64,000 bases of DNA from Diphasiastrum complanatum (Eukaryota > Streptophyta > Lycopodiopsida > Lycopodiales > Lycopodiaceae), in NCBI GenBank assembly GCA_029204225.1, contig CM055095.1:65218625-65282624 (forward strand), in the 5' to 3' direction. Of this stretch, positions 20,561-32,300 are shown piece by piece; position 1 is the first letter of the stretch, and each line of letters opens with the position of its first letter. Below the pieces are notes generated by a model, which was given only the letters and a program-made list of their open reading frames with translations, had not been told where the DNA came from and made no database searches. The position numbers were made by a program, and so were the translations under genes.

Positions 20561-22851
20561 GTTGCTCACCCCTCTCTACACCCAATAATTCCCTTGATGA
20601 TATCACCTGACCCCTTATGTTGAATACTCACATGCCGCTATATACTCGTAGAGTAGGTGTAGTCTAAATCATAAGTCATCACTCTTGGTCCTTCATTTCC
20701 CGAAGATGGTTTTAGGAAGTGTGTATTCCTTTCATCTAGTGTTTACGTATCGTGACTACAAAGGTCAAATCCCTTTCACAGTTTGTGTTCATAAGGTATC
20801 GTCTCGAGACAACTAATGGTAGCATTTGTTGCCATGACAGTCATTGATGGTTATCCAAACTTATGTCTCTCTTGGGGTTTAGTCATAGCACATAAGATTG
20901 ATATTTCAAGCATGATTCTCCTAAGGTACGTTTTTAGAAATGTTGATGTGTGAGGCTCTTAGGAAGGTACTACATGCTATAGATGACTCCCCGATGGTTG
21001 GCATACAAACATTCCCATGCTATTATGACATGATTTTTCCGTATGCTTGAGGAAAATACTTTTCTCAATGTGTGTCCCTAACACTGTTAGCCCCTTGCAA
21101 GTAAACCCATAAAAACATCCCTCCCATCCACGTTCATTACTACAAGTATAGGTGATGATGATCATTCCACCGTTGTATCCCTTTTTCTCAAAGTCTTCCA
21201 GTTTTAAGAGTTTAAACTAAGAAAGTTTGGTATTCTTGGTTGGAACAGTGGTGTATCTTGTTTTTTGAAGATTTTCATTTTGTTTTTCGGTATTTTTTGT
21301 TTTTCCAAATGATTTTACATGGGCTAATATGCTCGTGCTAATGCGTGGACCCGAGTTCCATGGGCCCGTGAGTCCTATAGTGCCCATATATTCTAATGGC
21401 ACACTAAGGACCGTGTTCTAAATGAGAAGTAAAGAATCGATTTAGTGTTGATTCCTAGGCCCGAGAGGATATTTTGCCACTTTGGGTCTTAATTAGCCCT
21501 CCCTTTATATTCCAAGAGATCAGGACATAATAATTATTATAAGAATAAATTCATACACGTCATGCACATGCTATTTAAACTGTCACTCAGAACTCACAAA
21601 TTAAGTTAATGTGACACACATTTAGGCTAAGCACTGAACTTTATAGACATTCCCATTCTTTTTTAGCACAGAATCAGGCCATGAGATAAACCGGTTACAC
21701 TTACCGACAAGTTGAAAAAACCAAAGAATTTGTGTGCAACTTCTTCTTTTACAAAAAAAAACATCGCATACTACATAATGAGAACTTTGTTTGAACGTTT
21801 TCTTAAGTCATAATCATGTTTCTGACAACTTAGCTCCATGTGAGAGTTTCTAATGTTGGTCAATAGGTTTGGAGGCACATTTCAAAGCTCTTCTAGATCC
21901 AGAAGTACACTCAAATGGTCTAACTGAGATAATGGTAGTCATTGGTGCTGGGATTATACATAACACTCAGATCCTAATGCTCCCTCACCTCAAGATTCTC
22001 ATGCTTAGCTTAGGAAATACTTCTCACAGTCCCACATATTTCATGGAATATCAAAGTAATAGCTAAGAATGTTTAGCATCACAACAAAGCAGATTCAATA
22101 TCTCCTTGGCAACAGAAAGTACATTAGTTTACTGAACACATTAATGGATACACTTCACAATAGACTGAAACTTCATATCACAGTTGGAGAACATCTTCAA
22201 GAGCAAAGCTTAGTTCTTGAACTCTTTTCACAAAGATTCCAAGAACATATAGAGACTAGGAGTACCTAACAAACCCAATACTTCTTTGAATATCATAACC
22301 TAGTACAATAATACATAGTTGCAAGAATCAGACCCAACACATTGAAGTTCCACATAAAGAGAAAATGCCATTGCAGTATCAAGAATCAGCATACACAGGA
22401 GATGTCAAAATAGTGTAGGTGTAGTATCCATGAATTCATATAAGAGAGTTAAGCATCATCACTCCTAACCCATAATAGAAACAATTAGCAGTTTTGTAGA
22501 GACTAAAATTCTCAAAATCTAGAGGAAGGATGTATCATTCTATCAAGGGATGGTAGTCTTGAAAATCATAGGCAAACCATCACCACATCCATATCACCCG
22601 AGAATAGCAAAACAGTAGCAGATTATGGCCATAGTATCCAATCTTTGAACATACTCAGTAGTGTGAAGATCACCACAAAGACCTGTAGGTGTGATACCCA
22701 CCTTAGACCGAGGAGATCTTTGAGAAGACATGATGAATGAAGATTGACAGCCGAGTATGAGAGCTGAGAAGTACTAGTTAAGAATGACAAGTAGAAACTG
22801 TGTAAGCCTCATGGTGAATCCCGAAAGATGGAACAAAGATGGAATGACCAT
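20561..22851. other. No recognised gene; presumed element interior
   Basis: About 2.3 kb without convincing coding sequence on either strand. Open stretches are under 80 codons and match no family I know. If 18297 and 22852 are LTR starts of one element, this is its non-coding interior, as in a large non-autonomous derivative. That remains an inference. Confidence 0.35.
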
Positions 22852-23250
22852 GTAGGAACTAGCATTTCTAGGCTAATGTAATAAATGCAAGTAGACCCCT
22901 CTTAAAGAAAGTAGAGTGAGCCACCTTTTGATGGTGACACCTAGTGGAGAGCATAATTCCACTTGTAATTTGTGTAATGTGGAAATGCCACTAGGATGCC
23001 ACCTAAGGAGCTCTCTTGCTTATTTAAGAGACTCACTATTTGAGAAGAGGAGCTTTTTGTGTAATGCATCTACTCCATGTCCAAATGAGAAGAGCCTCCA
23101 TGAGTTTGGTGCATCCTTTGAGCTCCTTGATCATGATTGTTTTCTTGAGTGATTCTCTTATGATCATGCCCTTCCATCCCTTGTATGTGGCTGTGGATCA
23201 TGGAGTGGATTAATTTTCCTATTTTCTTGTGGATTAATGTAGAAATCAGC
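22852..23250 (+). repeat. Diverged LTR relative of S1
   Basis: TGTAGGAACTAGC is preceded by GAATCCCGAAAGATGG, as at LTR S1. It shares CTCCATGAGTTT further on, with TATTTAAGAG near 23022 as a possible TATA. The right end is not defined. The similarity to S1 is patchy. Confidence 0.35.
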
Positions 23251-24015
23251 ATTCAGGTAAACTATAGAGGCTAGAAATGTGGTCTAAATCTTGCAAATTC
23301 TTGACATTCTAGTGCTTGATGTTCTTGGGATGCCCAAGAATCAAGAAATGAGTGTTTCTTGATTCTTGAACTTCTAAAATATTGTTAGATTAGTTTCTTG
23401 TTTCAGTTCTATGGATTAATGTATAGTTTTAATGTTTAGGATCTGATTCAAATTTTTTTTGCAACAAGTAAGTAGGATTTCAATCACTGTTCAACGATTC
23501 TACATGCTAATTTTATGGTTGAACATTTTGGCATGCATGATTGACTGATTGTGGTAATTTATGCATGTGCTTTCAGTGCAAGAATGACCAATTTGAGTGT
23601 CCTCTGATAGGCAAGAAACTTAGAAAACGTTCATACTTCCCTTATGTCTGATTTGAGTTTAAAACAAAAACGTGAACATCCAAAAAAATGCCCAAGAAGT
23701 CTGATAACAGGCAGAACCATTCTTGAAAATATCACGAGCAAGAAATAAAAGCTAACAGATCCTTTGGAACAGGGGATCTATCAACATTTGGCCCGTTGCT
23801 ACTTGCACAACTCACATTCTTAAATGATCCATGCTGCAACGCTTTCTTTCATCGGATCCATACAAGAAACATGAAATATTTTCAAACCCGTTCATAGCTC
23901 AAAACAACCTGCAACCACCCTCCACACGTTCCATACCACCTCCTACAATCCTTCTGCGTCCTTCTTTACCCACATTTACCCATTCTCTGCACTCCATCTT
24001 AGCCAAGACTTCTTC
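23251..24015. other. No recognised gene
   Basis: Nothing recognised. There is a T-rich stretch near 23440-23470 and an open frame from 23831 with Pro/Ser-rich composition that I do not believe is coding. Confidence 0.4.
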
Positions 24016-24088
24016 CGTTGGCATCTCAACCAAGCCCCTCAGTTGGCATCTCAGCTGAGCCCCTACGTTAGCGTCTCAACCAAGCTCT
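24016..24088 (+). repeat. Three tandem copies of a 24-25-bp unit
   Basis: CGTTGGCATCTCAACCAAGC and two variants follow head to tail (starts near 24016, 24040 and 24065). It lies just before the gypsy gag. Confidence 0.75.
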
Positions 24089-24117
24089 AGTTTCTTAACC
24101 TCAATCGTGAAGATAAA

Positions 24118-25070
24118 TTGGATTGGTCTAACCTGAAAGAGTCCTTTATCAAGCGTTTTAAGCCCTTTCGTTTGATAAAGAGTCCTTTTGTCAAATTGAG
24201 TAACATCAAGATGACAAAAGGTGAACATGTACGAGACTACATTGAGCATTTTAAACACCTCAAAAGTCAAGTACAAGAACAGCCCACCAAACAGATGCTC
24301 ATCATCTGGTTTTTAGTCGACCTTCCAAGATGGATTAGACGTGAGCTTAGATCCAATGACAAATACACAAGTCTCAAGTTAGCTATGTCTGATGCCATCA
24401 GGAAGGAAGATGAAGGATCATATGTTGACGAATCTAGGGAAAGGAAAGCACCACGTGCTCCTATCCATGAGTTGAAGCAGATTGAAGATATCTGAGATCA
24501 GCTTTGGAAATCCTAGCTAGAGTTGCTTAATAAGCAACATCAACTGCAGATGGAGAAACTCACCAATGATTTTCAAACTACCCTAAAGTCTATCCAACGC
24601 AGTATGTCTGGTCAGCCAACCTTGCACAATTACCTTATAATGAAATCCATATGGTGCCCACACTGTCGGGCTACGCATCTTGTTGATGCTTGTCCTTCAA
24701 CTTAGCCTATCCAAGCACATGTCATCCAACAATATGAAGAACAACCATCATAATCTGGACATTTCTTGCATTATCACAAATATTCACCAGAAAATCCAAA
24801 ACCACTAGCCATACAAGATGGCTATGCCATTACACAAGGGCCATTGAACAACAGATGTTTCATCTATGGTGAAACCGACCACTTCATAGTTGATTGTCCA
24901 GCCAAGACCAAGTACCATGTCGAGTGTCCTAACTATGTCTGAAAATACAGTTTCAAAGACTGTCCAAAAAAACCAAACAAGATCCTCCCTGCTCGACACG
25001 TCAGTTATGAATCATGATAGGATCTTCACGACAACACCACACGAGCATCATAGCAACTTGTTACGACCAT
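24118..25070 (+). pseudogene. gag: Ty3/gypsy gag with decayed zinc knuckles
   Basis: From 24118, WSNLKESFIKRFKPF, VKLSNIKMTKGEHVRDYIEH and a Leu-rich tail give the Retrotrans_gag capsid signature. TGA at 24493-24495 and a second stop near 24515 interrupt the frame, which otherwise continues in phase to CPHCRATHLVDAC and CFIYGETDHFIVDC. In the second knuckle the second Cys is Tyr, and the first knuckle has one residue too few before His. Further Cys pairs follow before 25000. Homology ends at LTR X. The ATG is nominal, because coding similarity may begin earlier. The element is incomplete. Confidence 0.7.
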
Positions 25071-25542
25071 AATCGCTTAAGGATCTGGAATAGTCCTAAT
25101 ATGGTAGACCGGCCCTCCAGTATTCGAGTTTATTTGTCACGCATAGATTTTATTTCCACGTCAAGGCCTGTTGGTGACTAGTAAGCTTGAGAGGACCCAC
25201 ACACTCTAATTGATACATATGGAGTGGTGCATGTACATGTGACTGATATAGGCAGGAGGTATGCATGTAGAGTTGTAACCTATTTATAGTTGACCTGCAT
25301 GGGGATTGCATGGACTCATGCATAGGATCCTACTCTCTATATATTGAGGTAGTGATTATTCCATCGACGACTTTGGTCTAGGTTACCTGATGAGCTCTTC
25401 TCCTCTTCTCCTCTTGCTATCACATGGCATGGCTTGGGGGATAGATCCAGGAGGAATCTAGGTTTGGTTGGGTGGTTTTGCTCCACAGTCTCTCTTGTGT
25501 TTTCCTATCCTCGTCTTAGGGGTTTCCCTAGTGGTCTTTACA
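25049..25542 (+). repeat. LTR X (same family as LTR R)
   Basis: Starts TGTTACGACC, contains TATATAT at 25338-25344, and ends CTTTACA just before a PBS at 25544-25556 (TGGTATCAAAGCC). The block GGCTTGGGGG...GGTTGGGTGGTTTTG matches LTR R on the opposite strand. Its leader runs to about 26015 and is cut by the next LTR, so no gag survives. Confidence 0.7.
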
Positions 25543-25543
25543 T

Positions 25544-25556
25544 TGGTATCAAAGCC
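25544..25556 (+). other. Primer-binding site after LTR X
   Basis: TGGTATCAAAGCC, one mismatch from the initiator-tRNA-Met type, one base after the LTR end. Confidence 0.85.
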
Positions 25557-26015
25557 CGTCTAAGATGCGATTTTGGATGGGATGGAGAGAGATTCTACAT
25601 CAAATCGGAATTGGAACGCACTTGGAATCACATCCCGGATGGAGTGCTATTTTTCAAGGGAAATTGAGTTTGGATTCACTAATTCTTGTTGGAAGCATGC
25701 TCTTCAAACTTGGTGGTAGAGTGCTCTTCTCCTTGTTTGATTTTTTTTTAGAGCTGTTGTGGATTAGTTAGGAATTCATTCTTATTTTTTGAAGCCTTGG
25801 AAAAATTTCCGTTTGAAGTAGAATGATCTGCTTGAATAGATCCACTCTCTTGATCAAATCTGTTTTTTTAGATGAATGATTTGCATGAGTCCGTAATGGC
25901 TTGAACAATTTGATTCAGATTTGGCAGCAAGATGTTTATTGATAGATTGATGAGAAATCATTTTATCCAGAATGAATAAACTGATTGTTGTTGGAAATCT
26001 GGAATTTATAGTTTG

Positions 26016-26781
26016 TGTCAGAAATGGTGAACTCTTGCAACTTTGTCACAACACGAACAAGACATGAAGGTTGAACGAGAACCATTCGCAACAGTCAACG
26101 TGTCTTTGACTCGAAACACGAACGATTCGCGAATCAATCGCGAATCGTAAACACACCTCCAAGACTGCGAAACGAAAAGAATGAAACAAACAAAAAGAAA
26201 TCCTTCGCGCTGTCAGCTAGCAGCTCAACGGGCTTCATGTCCAGCTGAAACGAATAGCAACGACGGAGACTAACTAACTAGTTGATTAGCGTTAACTAGT
26301 CTTGTGATTCTACGTTCTAGCTATCTTGTAAACTCCACATAGTGGAGGTATAAACGATCCTCTCTGGATCATAACTAAGTAAGAAAAAACATAGAAGAAA
26401 AAAGAAGAGAGAATACAGAAATCTGTAAGAAATAGAGAGGGATGTAGCGAATAGAGTAAGAAAGCAAAATACCATAGCTGTGCATGAAAGTCTGCCAATG
26501 AGCAGAACACAGCGAAAGAGCAGAGAGTCATTCCGCCAACGAGCGAGACACTGACGATCTCGCTCTAAAAACCAAACTGACAATATAATCGCTCTATTTT
26601 GTGTATCTCTTGGTCTTGTGCAGTGTCTCTTGATTGCTAAAATAAAATATGTTCTGTGATGCGTAGTCGAGTATCTGGGGTCCCGTAAGAGCTTTCGCAC
26701 GAAAAAAAAAAATCGAAGACAAAAAATTGTCAGAAGAGAGGACGAACATGAAACACAAGAAGGAAAAAAGCTTTCGCGGCA
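26016..26781 (+). repeat. Element G left LTR (766 bp)
   Basis: Starts TGTCAGAAATGG (the same start recurs at 56111) and ends GCGGCA before a PBS. It aligns with 29930-30416 except for about 107 bp around 26456-26560 that the second copy lacks. It carries a perfect 11-bp inverted repeat ACGATTCGCGA / TCGCGAATCGT at 26122-26148. Confidence 0.85.
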
Positions 26782-26794
26782 TGGTATTAGAGCC
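26782..26794 (+). other. Primer-binding site after element G left LTR
   Basis: TGGTATTAGAGCC directly follows the LTR, which shows the plus orientation of this end. Confidence 0.88.
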
Positions 26795-26846
26795 TACATG
26801 TTATCACTACTGATATCCCAGCAGTGATTCTTCCAAACAACACAAT

Positions 26847-27115
26847 ATGGCTACGACAATCCAGACCAGAGTAGCAATCAGTCTAGATGGTGCACATTAC
26901 AGAATCTGAAAATTCAAAATCAAAACGCTCCTGAAGGGCGAAGGCATCTGGTCGGTGACCAAGCTCTCAGAGATGTAGCCTCCAGAGGGAGACCCGAGGA
27001 GAGCTGAATGGATCAGAAAGGATGAGCGTGCAATGGCGATCATCGTTTCATCCATAAATGAAGATCTACTCATGCAAATTGAAGACTACGAAGGAAGCCA
27101 TGCAGCGTGGGAAAG
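26847..27115 (+). pseudogene. gag: Element G gag N-terminus
   Basis: From ATG 26847, MATTIQTRVAISLDGAHYRI is followed by TGA (26907-26909) at the position of the invariant Trp. KFKIKTLLKGEGIWSV, a TAG, RKDERAMAIIVSSINEDLL and SHAAW then continue in the same frame, giving a copia gag N-terminal third. Homology stops at about 27115, where DNA of the opposite orientation begins. The rest of this gag (YEVRTTAS...) is on the minus strand at 29930, as if the interior were flipped. Confidence 0.8.
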
Positions 27116-27720
27116 ATCAAACTTCGTGTCTTTGATTAACATCAAGGAATTTTCTATCATCAGCGAATCATCCATGAAAATGGTCAGTATCAAAAAATCC
27201 TTTCCTACTCTTTTGATATAGACATTACAATCTGGTTCAGTAGGGTTGAAGTCTAGAGACTTCAGAAGACCATCAAGCTTTTTGTACCAGGCCCGTGATG
27301 TCTGGTACAAAAAGCTTGATGGTCTTCTGACATATTCTCTGTTGTTGGGGTCTTCATAGCCTTCAGGTTGCTTCATGAAGATCTCCTCCTCTAGATAATC
27401 GTGGAGAAATGTTGTTTTCACGTCAATCTGGTGAATTTCCAGATTGTATTGTGTGGTGTATGCAAGGAGTAGCCTTATGCTTGTCATCTTCACCATGGGC
27501 GAATATGTGTCGAAATCGTCGACACCATATCTCTGTGTGTAGCCCTTTGCAACGAGCCTTGCCTTGTAGCGGCCAATAGTGTCATCTGATTTTAGCTTTT
27601 TCTTGTATACCCACTTGTAGTCCACTATTTTTCTATTTTCTGGCAGTGGCTCTAATGTCCATGTCTCGTTTTGTCTCATCGACTCGATCTTCTCTAACAT
27701 TGCCTGCTTCCAGAATTCTC
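27116..27720 (-). pseudogene. pol: Element G reverse transcriptase, 5' half, inverted
   Basis: Minus strand. RQNETWTLEPLPENRKIVDY, KARLVAKGYTQRYGVDDFDT, YSPMVKMTSIRLLL, QIDVKTTFLHDYLEEEIF and PEGY form the fingers and first catalytic Asp region of copia reverse transcriptase. RAWYKKLDGLLKSLDF follows, then FMDDSLMI in place of YVDD. The segment normally reading LYGLKQ has been replaced by a reverse-complement copy of the neighbouring 28 bp (27262-27330). It ends at the 27115 breakpoint, with RNase H missing. Confidence 0.85.
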
Positions 27721-27723
27721 CCT

Positions 27724-29098
27724 CTAGACTCTGGATAGCTTCTTGGTATGTTGTTGGCTCTTCTGTGCAGCTGCAGTATTCGAACTACATGTCTTCGTTG
27801 CATTGAAGATTGTCAAAATAGCGGTCTGGAGGTCTTCTTTGTCTTCTTGACCTTCAAGGTTTGTTTCGTCGCTGCTCGAACATTTTTTGTTTGTGGGGTT
27901 GATCCTCTGCTTCCTGCTGCTCTGGTATCTAGGGCTCTGCATTCTGATTTGGTGTATGTCCTCAATCTCCCTCTTGAACAGGCAGCAGTGTGAAGATCTC
28001 ATTGCCTCTTTCGTCTTTCAGTATAGAGAATGTGGACTCATCGAACTTCACATCTATGCTCGAAACAACCTTCTTCGTGGTTGGATCGTAGATTCTGTAC
28101 ACATGTGTTCCGTTCGAATAGCCGACCATGATTGTTTGCTCGGATTTGTCATCGAACTTGCTTCTCTTTTCCTTTGGAATGTGCTTGTATGCTGCACATC
28201 CAAACACTCGTACGTATGACAGATCAGGCTTTCTGCCTGTCCACATTTCGTATGCTGTTTTGTTCTCCAGCGCTGTCGTTGTAGATCTATTCTACAGGTG
28301 TACAGCTACAGCTATTGCCTCGGCCCAGAATTGACCTGGCAATTGAGCTTGTGCCATCATGCATCTGGCTCCTTCGACTAGCATTATGTTTCTTCTTTCT
28401 GCCACACCGCTATATTCTGGTGTGTATGCAAGAGTGAACTGGTGTTCGATCTCCTGTTCTTCGCAGAATCTTGAGAATTCTGTGCTTTTGTATTCACCTT
28501 CATTGTCAGATCTAAGGATCTGTATCTTTTTCGAGGTGTGTCGCTCTACGAATGCCACGAACTTCTTGAAAGAATTGAATACATCGGATTTCTTCTTCAA
28601 GTAGTAGATCATGGTTATTCGGTTGTAATCATCTATGAACGTTAGAAAATATCTCGAATCTGAGAGCGAATCTGTTTTCATCGGTCCACACACATCAGAG
28701 TGGACGAGCTCAAGAACTTCTTTGGCTCTTCTTCTCTCGTGTGTGAATGGATTCCGATGTTGCTTGCCTTTCTGACAAGCTTCGCAGAACTCAGCCTTTG
28801 GCCTTGAAATCTTGAGACCTGTGACAATGTCCTTTCTGCTCATGTCATACAAGCTCCGCATGTTCAGATGATACATTCTTCTATGCCAGAGCTGATCTTC
28901 GTTTTCTAAAGCATTTAATATGCTTTCAGAGTTGCTGATTATTTTGGCCTGGTAGAGATTTCCTTCTTTGCATCCGACCGTCAGCAACTTGTTTGCCGTC
29001 TTCTCGATCATACGGCAAGTGTTGCTGTCAAACAAAACTCGAATGCCTAGATCTACCATCTTGGATACAGATAGCAGATCCTTTCTGAGTGAGGGCAC
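27724..29098 (-). pseudogene. pol: Element G pre-integrase and integrase, inverted
   Basis: Minus strand. VPSLRKDLLSVSKMVDLG leads to LWHRRMYHLNMRSLYDM and CEACQKGKQHRNPF (HHCC finger; the usual GH is YH). HSDVCGPM, FIDDYNR, LRSDNEGEY and EYSGVAERRN carry the D, D and E, with Glu for the usual first Gly of DNGGEY. A TAG near 28292-28294 interrupts AVAVHL / NRSTTTALENK, and the same frame goes on to YEMWTGRKPDLSYVRVFGC and VGYSNGTHVYRIYDP. The acidic linker from about 28000 to 27724 is frameshifted. It joins the reverse transcriptase directly, in normal domain order. Confidence 0.88.
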
Positions 29099-29965
29099 AT
29101 AGAGTGCTCATGGCAGCTCTGCTTGGCCTGACAGTGTTCGTAGCTGTAGAGAGCCGATGCCTTTGACATCGTGTCTGCTTTCATCGCCTAGAATCACTGC
29201 TCTGTCATTTTCGAGTTCGCGAAAGTTGATCAAGATCTTCTTGCTGCAGGTTATGTGAGATGTTGCTCCTGAATCGATGACTACATCGTAGTCATGTTCA
29301 GAGTAGCTTGTCAAAGCTTCGTCGAGTATCGTGAAAGCTTCGTCACCTCTTTCAGCATCCTTTGATGACTCTGCAACGTTTGCCTTTTCAGCTTTGTTTT
29401 TCTTTTTTGGGTTGAATCTGCAGTCGTATGCAGAATGCCCTTTCTTCTTGCAGTGCATGCAAGGTATTGCTGGATTGAACCAGTATTTGTTGGCCGTATG
29501 GCCTGGTTTGTGGCAGTGATCGCAGGAAGAAGATTGTTGATTCGAGGACTTCGTCTTCTTGAATCTTGGCTTGTTTTTATTCTTCTTCTTTCCTTTCATG
29601 AAGAGAGCCTTCTCTTGATCATTGCTTCCCTCTCCTTCATCTCTCATCAGTCTCTCATCAGCGACAAGACTGACTGCTTTGTCGAATGTCATATCTGGTA
29701 GACTCAGTATGAGCATTCTCAACGGCTGATAGGACGTCGGTAGAGATTTCATGAAGTACATCAGTTGTTGTGGTGTTGGGACCTGATGCTCCTGTCTTGA
29801 TGCAGCGAGTTGAGCGAAGATCGTTCTGATCTTCTCAAAGTGCTGATCTAACTGGTTGTCATCCCACCGTATGGATTGCAACTGATTGTGCAGGTGCATG
29901 ATTGAAGCTGTAGTCCTCACTTCATACTTCTTCGCGCTGCCAGCTGGCAGCTCAACGGGCTTCAT
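29099..29965 (-). pseudogene. gag: Element G gag C-terminus and protease, inverted
   Basis: Minus strand. YEVRTTASIMHLHNQLQSI, HFEKIRTIFAQLAAS and YFMKSLPTSYQPLR are gag helices. A Lys-rich linker precedes two Cys/His clusters, CDHCHKPGHTANKYW (last Cys lost) and CMHCKKKGHSAYDC, so this family has a double knuckle. The protease motif VVIDSGATSHITC follows. A TGA at 29108-29110 ends it just before ALYVPSLRKDLLS. The apparent N-terminus (MKPVELPAGS) is not gag. It is LTR sequence read backwards across the breakpoint near 29930. Confidence 0.85.
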
Positions 29966-30416
29966 GCCCAGCTGAAACGAATAGCAACGACGGAAACTAA
30001 CTAACTAGTTGATTAGCGTTAACTAGTCTTGTGATTCTACATTTTAGCTATCTTGTAAACTCCACATAGTAGAGGTATAAACGATCCTCTCTGGATCATA
30101 ACTAAGTAAGAAGAAACACAGAAGAAAAAAGAAGAGAGATAGTGAATACAGAGATCTGTAAGAAACAGAGAGAGACGTAGCGAAGATCTCGCTCTAAAAA
30201 CCAAACTGACAATATAATCACTCTATTTCGTGTATCTCTTGGTCTTGTGCTGTGTCTCTTAATTGCTAGAATAAAATATGTTCTGTGATGCGTAGTCGAG
30301 TGTCTAGGATCCCGTAAGAGCTTCCGCACGAAAAGAAAAATAGAAGACAGAAAATTGTTCGCGAATCAGAAGAGAGGACGAACACGAAACACAAAGAAGA
30401 AAAAGCTTCCACGACA
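29930..30416 (+). repeat. Element G right LTR, 5'-truncated
   Basis: Corresponds to 26203-26781 of the left LTR, starting at CTTCGCGCTG and ending ACGACA before its own PBS. The first about 187 bp of the LTR are missing. It is in the same orientation as the left LTR although the coding region between them is inverted. Confidence 0.85.
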
Positions 30417-30429
30417 TGGTATCAAAGCC
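30417..30429 (+). other. Primer-binding site after element G right LTR
   Basis: TGGTATCAAAGCC, followed by CTACAGGTTATCA, which matches the start of the leader after the left LTR. This LTR therefore headed an element; it is not a simple 3' LTR. Confidence 0.85.
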
Positions 30430-32300
30430 TACAGGTTATCATGTGAGATTTAATCTTTTTTAAACTAACCCTCTTGTAAAACATGCAAACTGTAATCTGC
30501 AAACTGAAAACTTTGATTGGATAGTGTAAATTGCGGATTCTCTAACAGTGCAGATAAAGATTGTGGGTTTTGGATGCATGCAAGATTAATTGGAAAGAAA
30601 CCTTCTCCTGTGGCTGTGCACCTCTTGTGGTGAGGGTCGTTGTGAGAGCAACCAGGTTTTTTTGAACCCCTGCAAATCTGTTGCTTGCTGATTCGAAGAG
30701 TTTAGTAACTGTAGTTTGCGGAAAACTGATTTGTTAGGGGTTGGAACCTCTGTTCAGTGCAAAGGGAAGCTACAGAGAGCAGCAACTATGCATGCATGTT
30801 AGCCTGTTGTAAAAGTGAGTGTAACTTCAGAAAAGAGTTATGCAAGAATATGTATCTCTGCTAGTTGTTAACCAGCGACTGCAAAGCATCTATCTAAGAG
30901 ACGATTAGAAGCAAGTCCGGAATGGAATCATGTGGATTCTATTAAAAACCTTATGTGGATGCTTCTAGTCCTGCTGTGGAATCCTCACATGAAGGATCTG
31001 TGAGTGATTTAGGGTTGTAGGTATTCTTGGAAGACTTCTAGGCGGCTGGGACAGCATGAACAATTTCCAGATTGTTGGCTGTTGAGAACAGTTGATTTGC
31101 GCCCTATTGAAAACGTGTGAGACAGATGAGTCCGGATGGCTACAGGCTGTTCTGGTGGTCTGAGAGGTCGCAAAGAAACTAAGTAATTAGTTTCTAAGTG
31201 CGCTGACAAGCCTCTGGTGGATTTCGTTCAATATTTGTATGATTCTTCCTGGATGAGATTATGAATCATTTCCTGCATGCTGGGAAAAACGCTGATCCCT
31301 CACAGTGGCGCGATTAGCTGTAGCTTTCGATCACTTCCTGTCAGATAACCGGGAGGTTGATGAAAAACCTTCTGACCTGCTCTTCCTCACGATGATGGCG
31401 GCTGTTGCAATTGGCCTCCTCTTTGTTTTTTGCATAACCCATTAGGGTTTTTGCATGTGGGACTAGGCTTTTGCCTCGTGCATGATTTTTTGGTGCTTAT
31501 AGTTGATTTGGTACATGCTACCCATAGGATTGCACTTTGAGAAATTGCATGAATGTCCAATCGATGCTTTGCATGCCGGTTGACTGAGGTTTTCTTAGGG
31601 CTTGACAAGTGGTAATTTTCAAGTTGGTTCCAAATTTTGATTCGGAATCAATTCAAAAATTTTAGTTACAAACACCCAGATAGAGGAACTTTGGTTTTTT
31701 GGTGCTCGGTAGTCAATGCTATAACCTTGTCGTTTTGAAAGTAGCTTCCTGGTCTTGGCAAGAAGAATTTAGTTTTTCTCCTCCATGGGCAATATGCACG
31801 CTTGAGGCCTTATCAATTTGGCAGTCACCTATAAGCCTAGTTTTTTGAGAACTTAATACTGTAGTATTGTGTCAAGCTGTAATAATCGGTCTAAATTTTG
31901 TTAAACCGATCTTGACAAAATAATGGTAGTGGTTTGGTTTTCCAGGCAAGTATCCAGTTAGTGAGAATTTTGTGTCCCTGGTACAGTGCTTTTTATCGAT
32001 TTAACTCTGGAATAGAAATATTCCCAGTAAATTGAGTTAAATGGTACTTTTTATGGTTCTTCCTTTTTTACTTCGGTGCTACACCGATAGGCTTATCCTA
32101 ACAGATTTTGATCTTTAGGATTGGGCAATTTAAGCTTTTTAGATACTTGTTAAAGTGAACAATGGAATAAGGTCGTAATTTTTGAGAGGTAGCTCTATAT
32201 TTGGGTTTCGAATATTGTCAAAGAGTACCTGAAAACCAAATTTTATGGACTTTTTATTTACTTTAGGCAATTTTAACGAAGTAATGAAAATGGCCATTCC
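30430..32300. other. No recognised gene
   Basis: About 1.9 kb with no convincing coding region on either strand. The first bases continue the element G leader. The rest reads as unique or old non-coding DNA. Confidence 0.5.

Noticed and set aside
30102-30329. Open frame on the minus strand, similar to one at 26317-26700
   Set aside because: Both are the same stretch of the G-family LTR read backwards; non-coding repeat, not a gene family.
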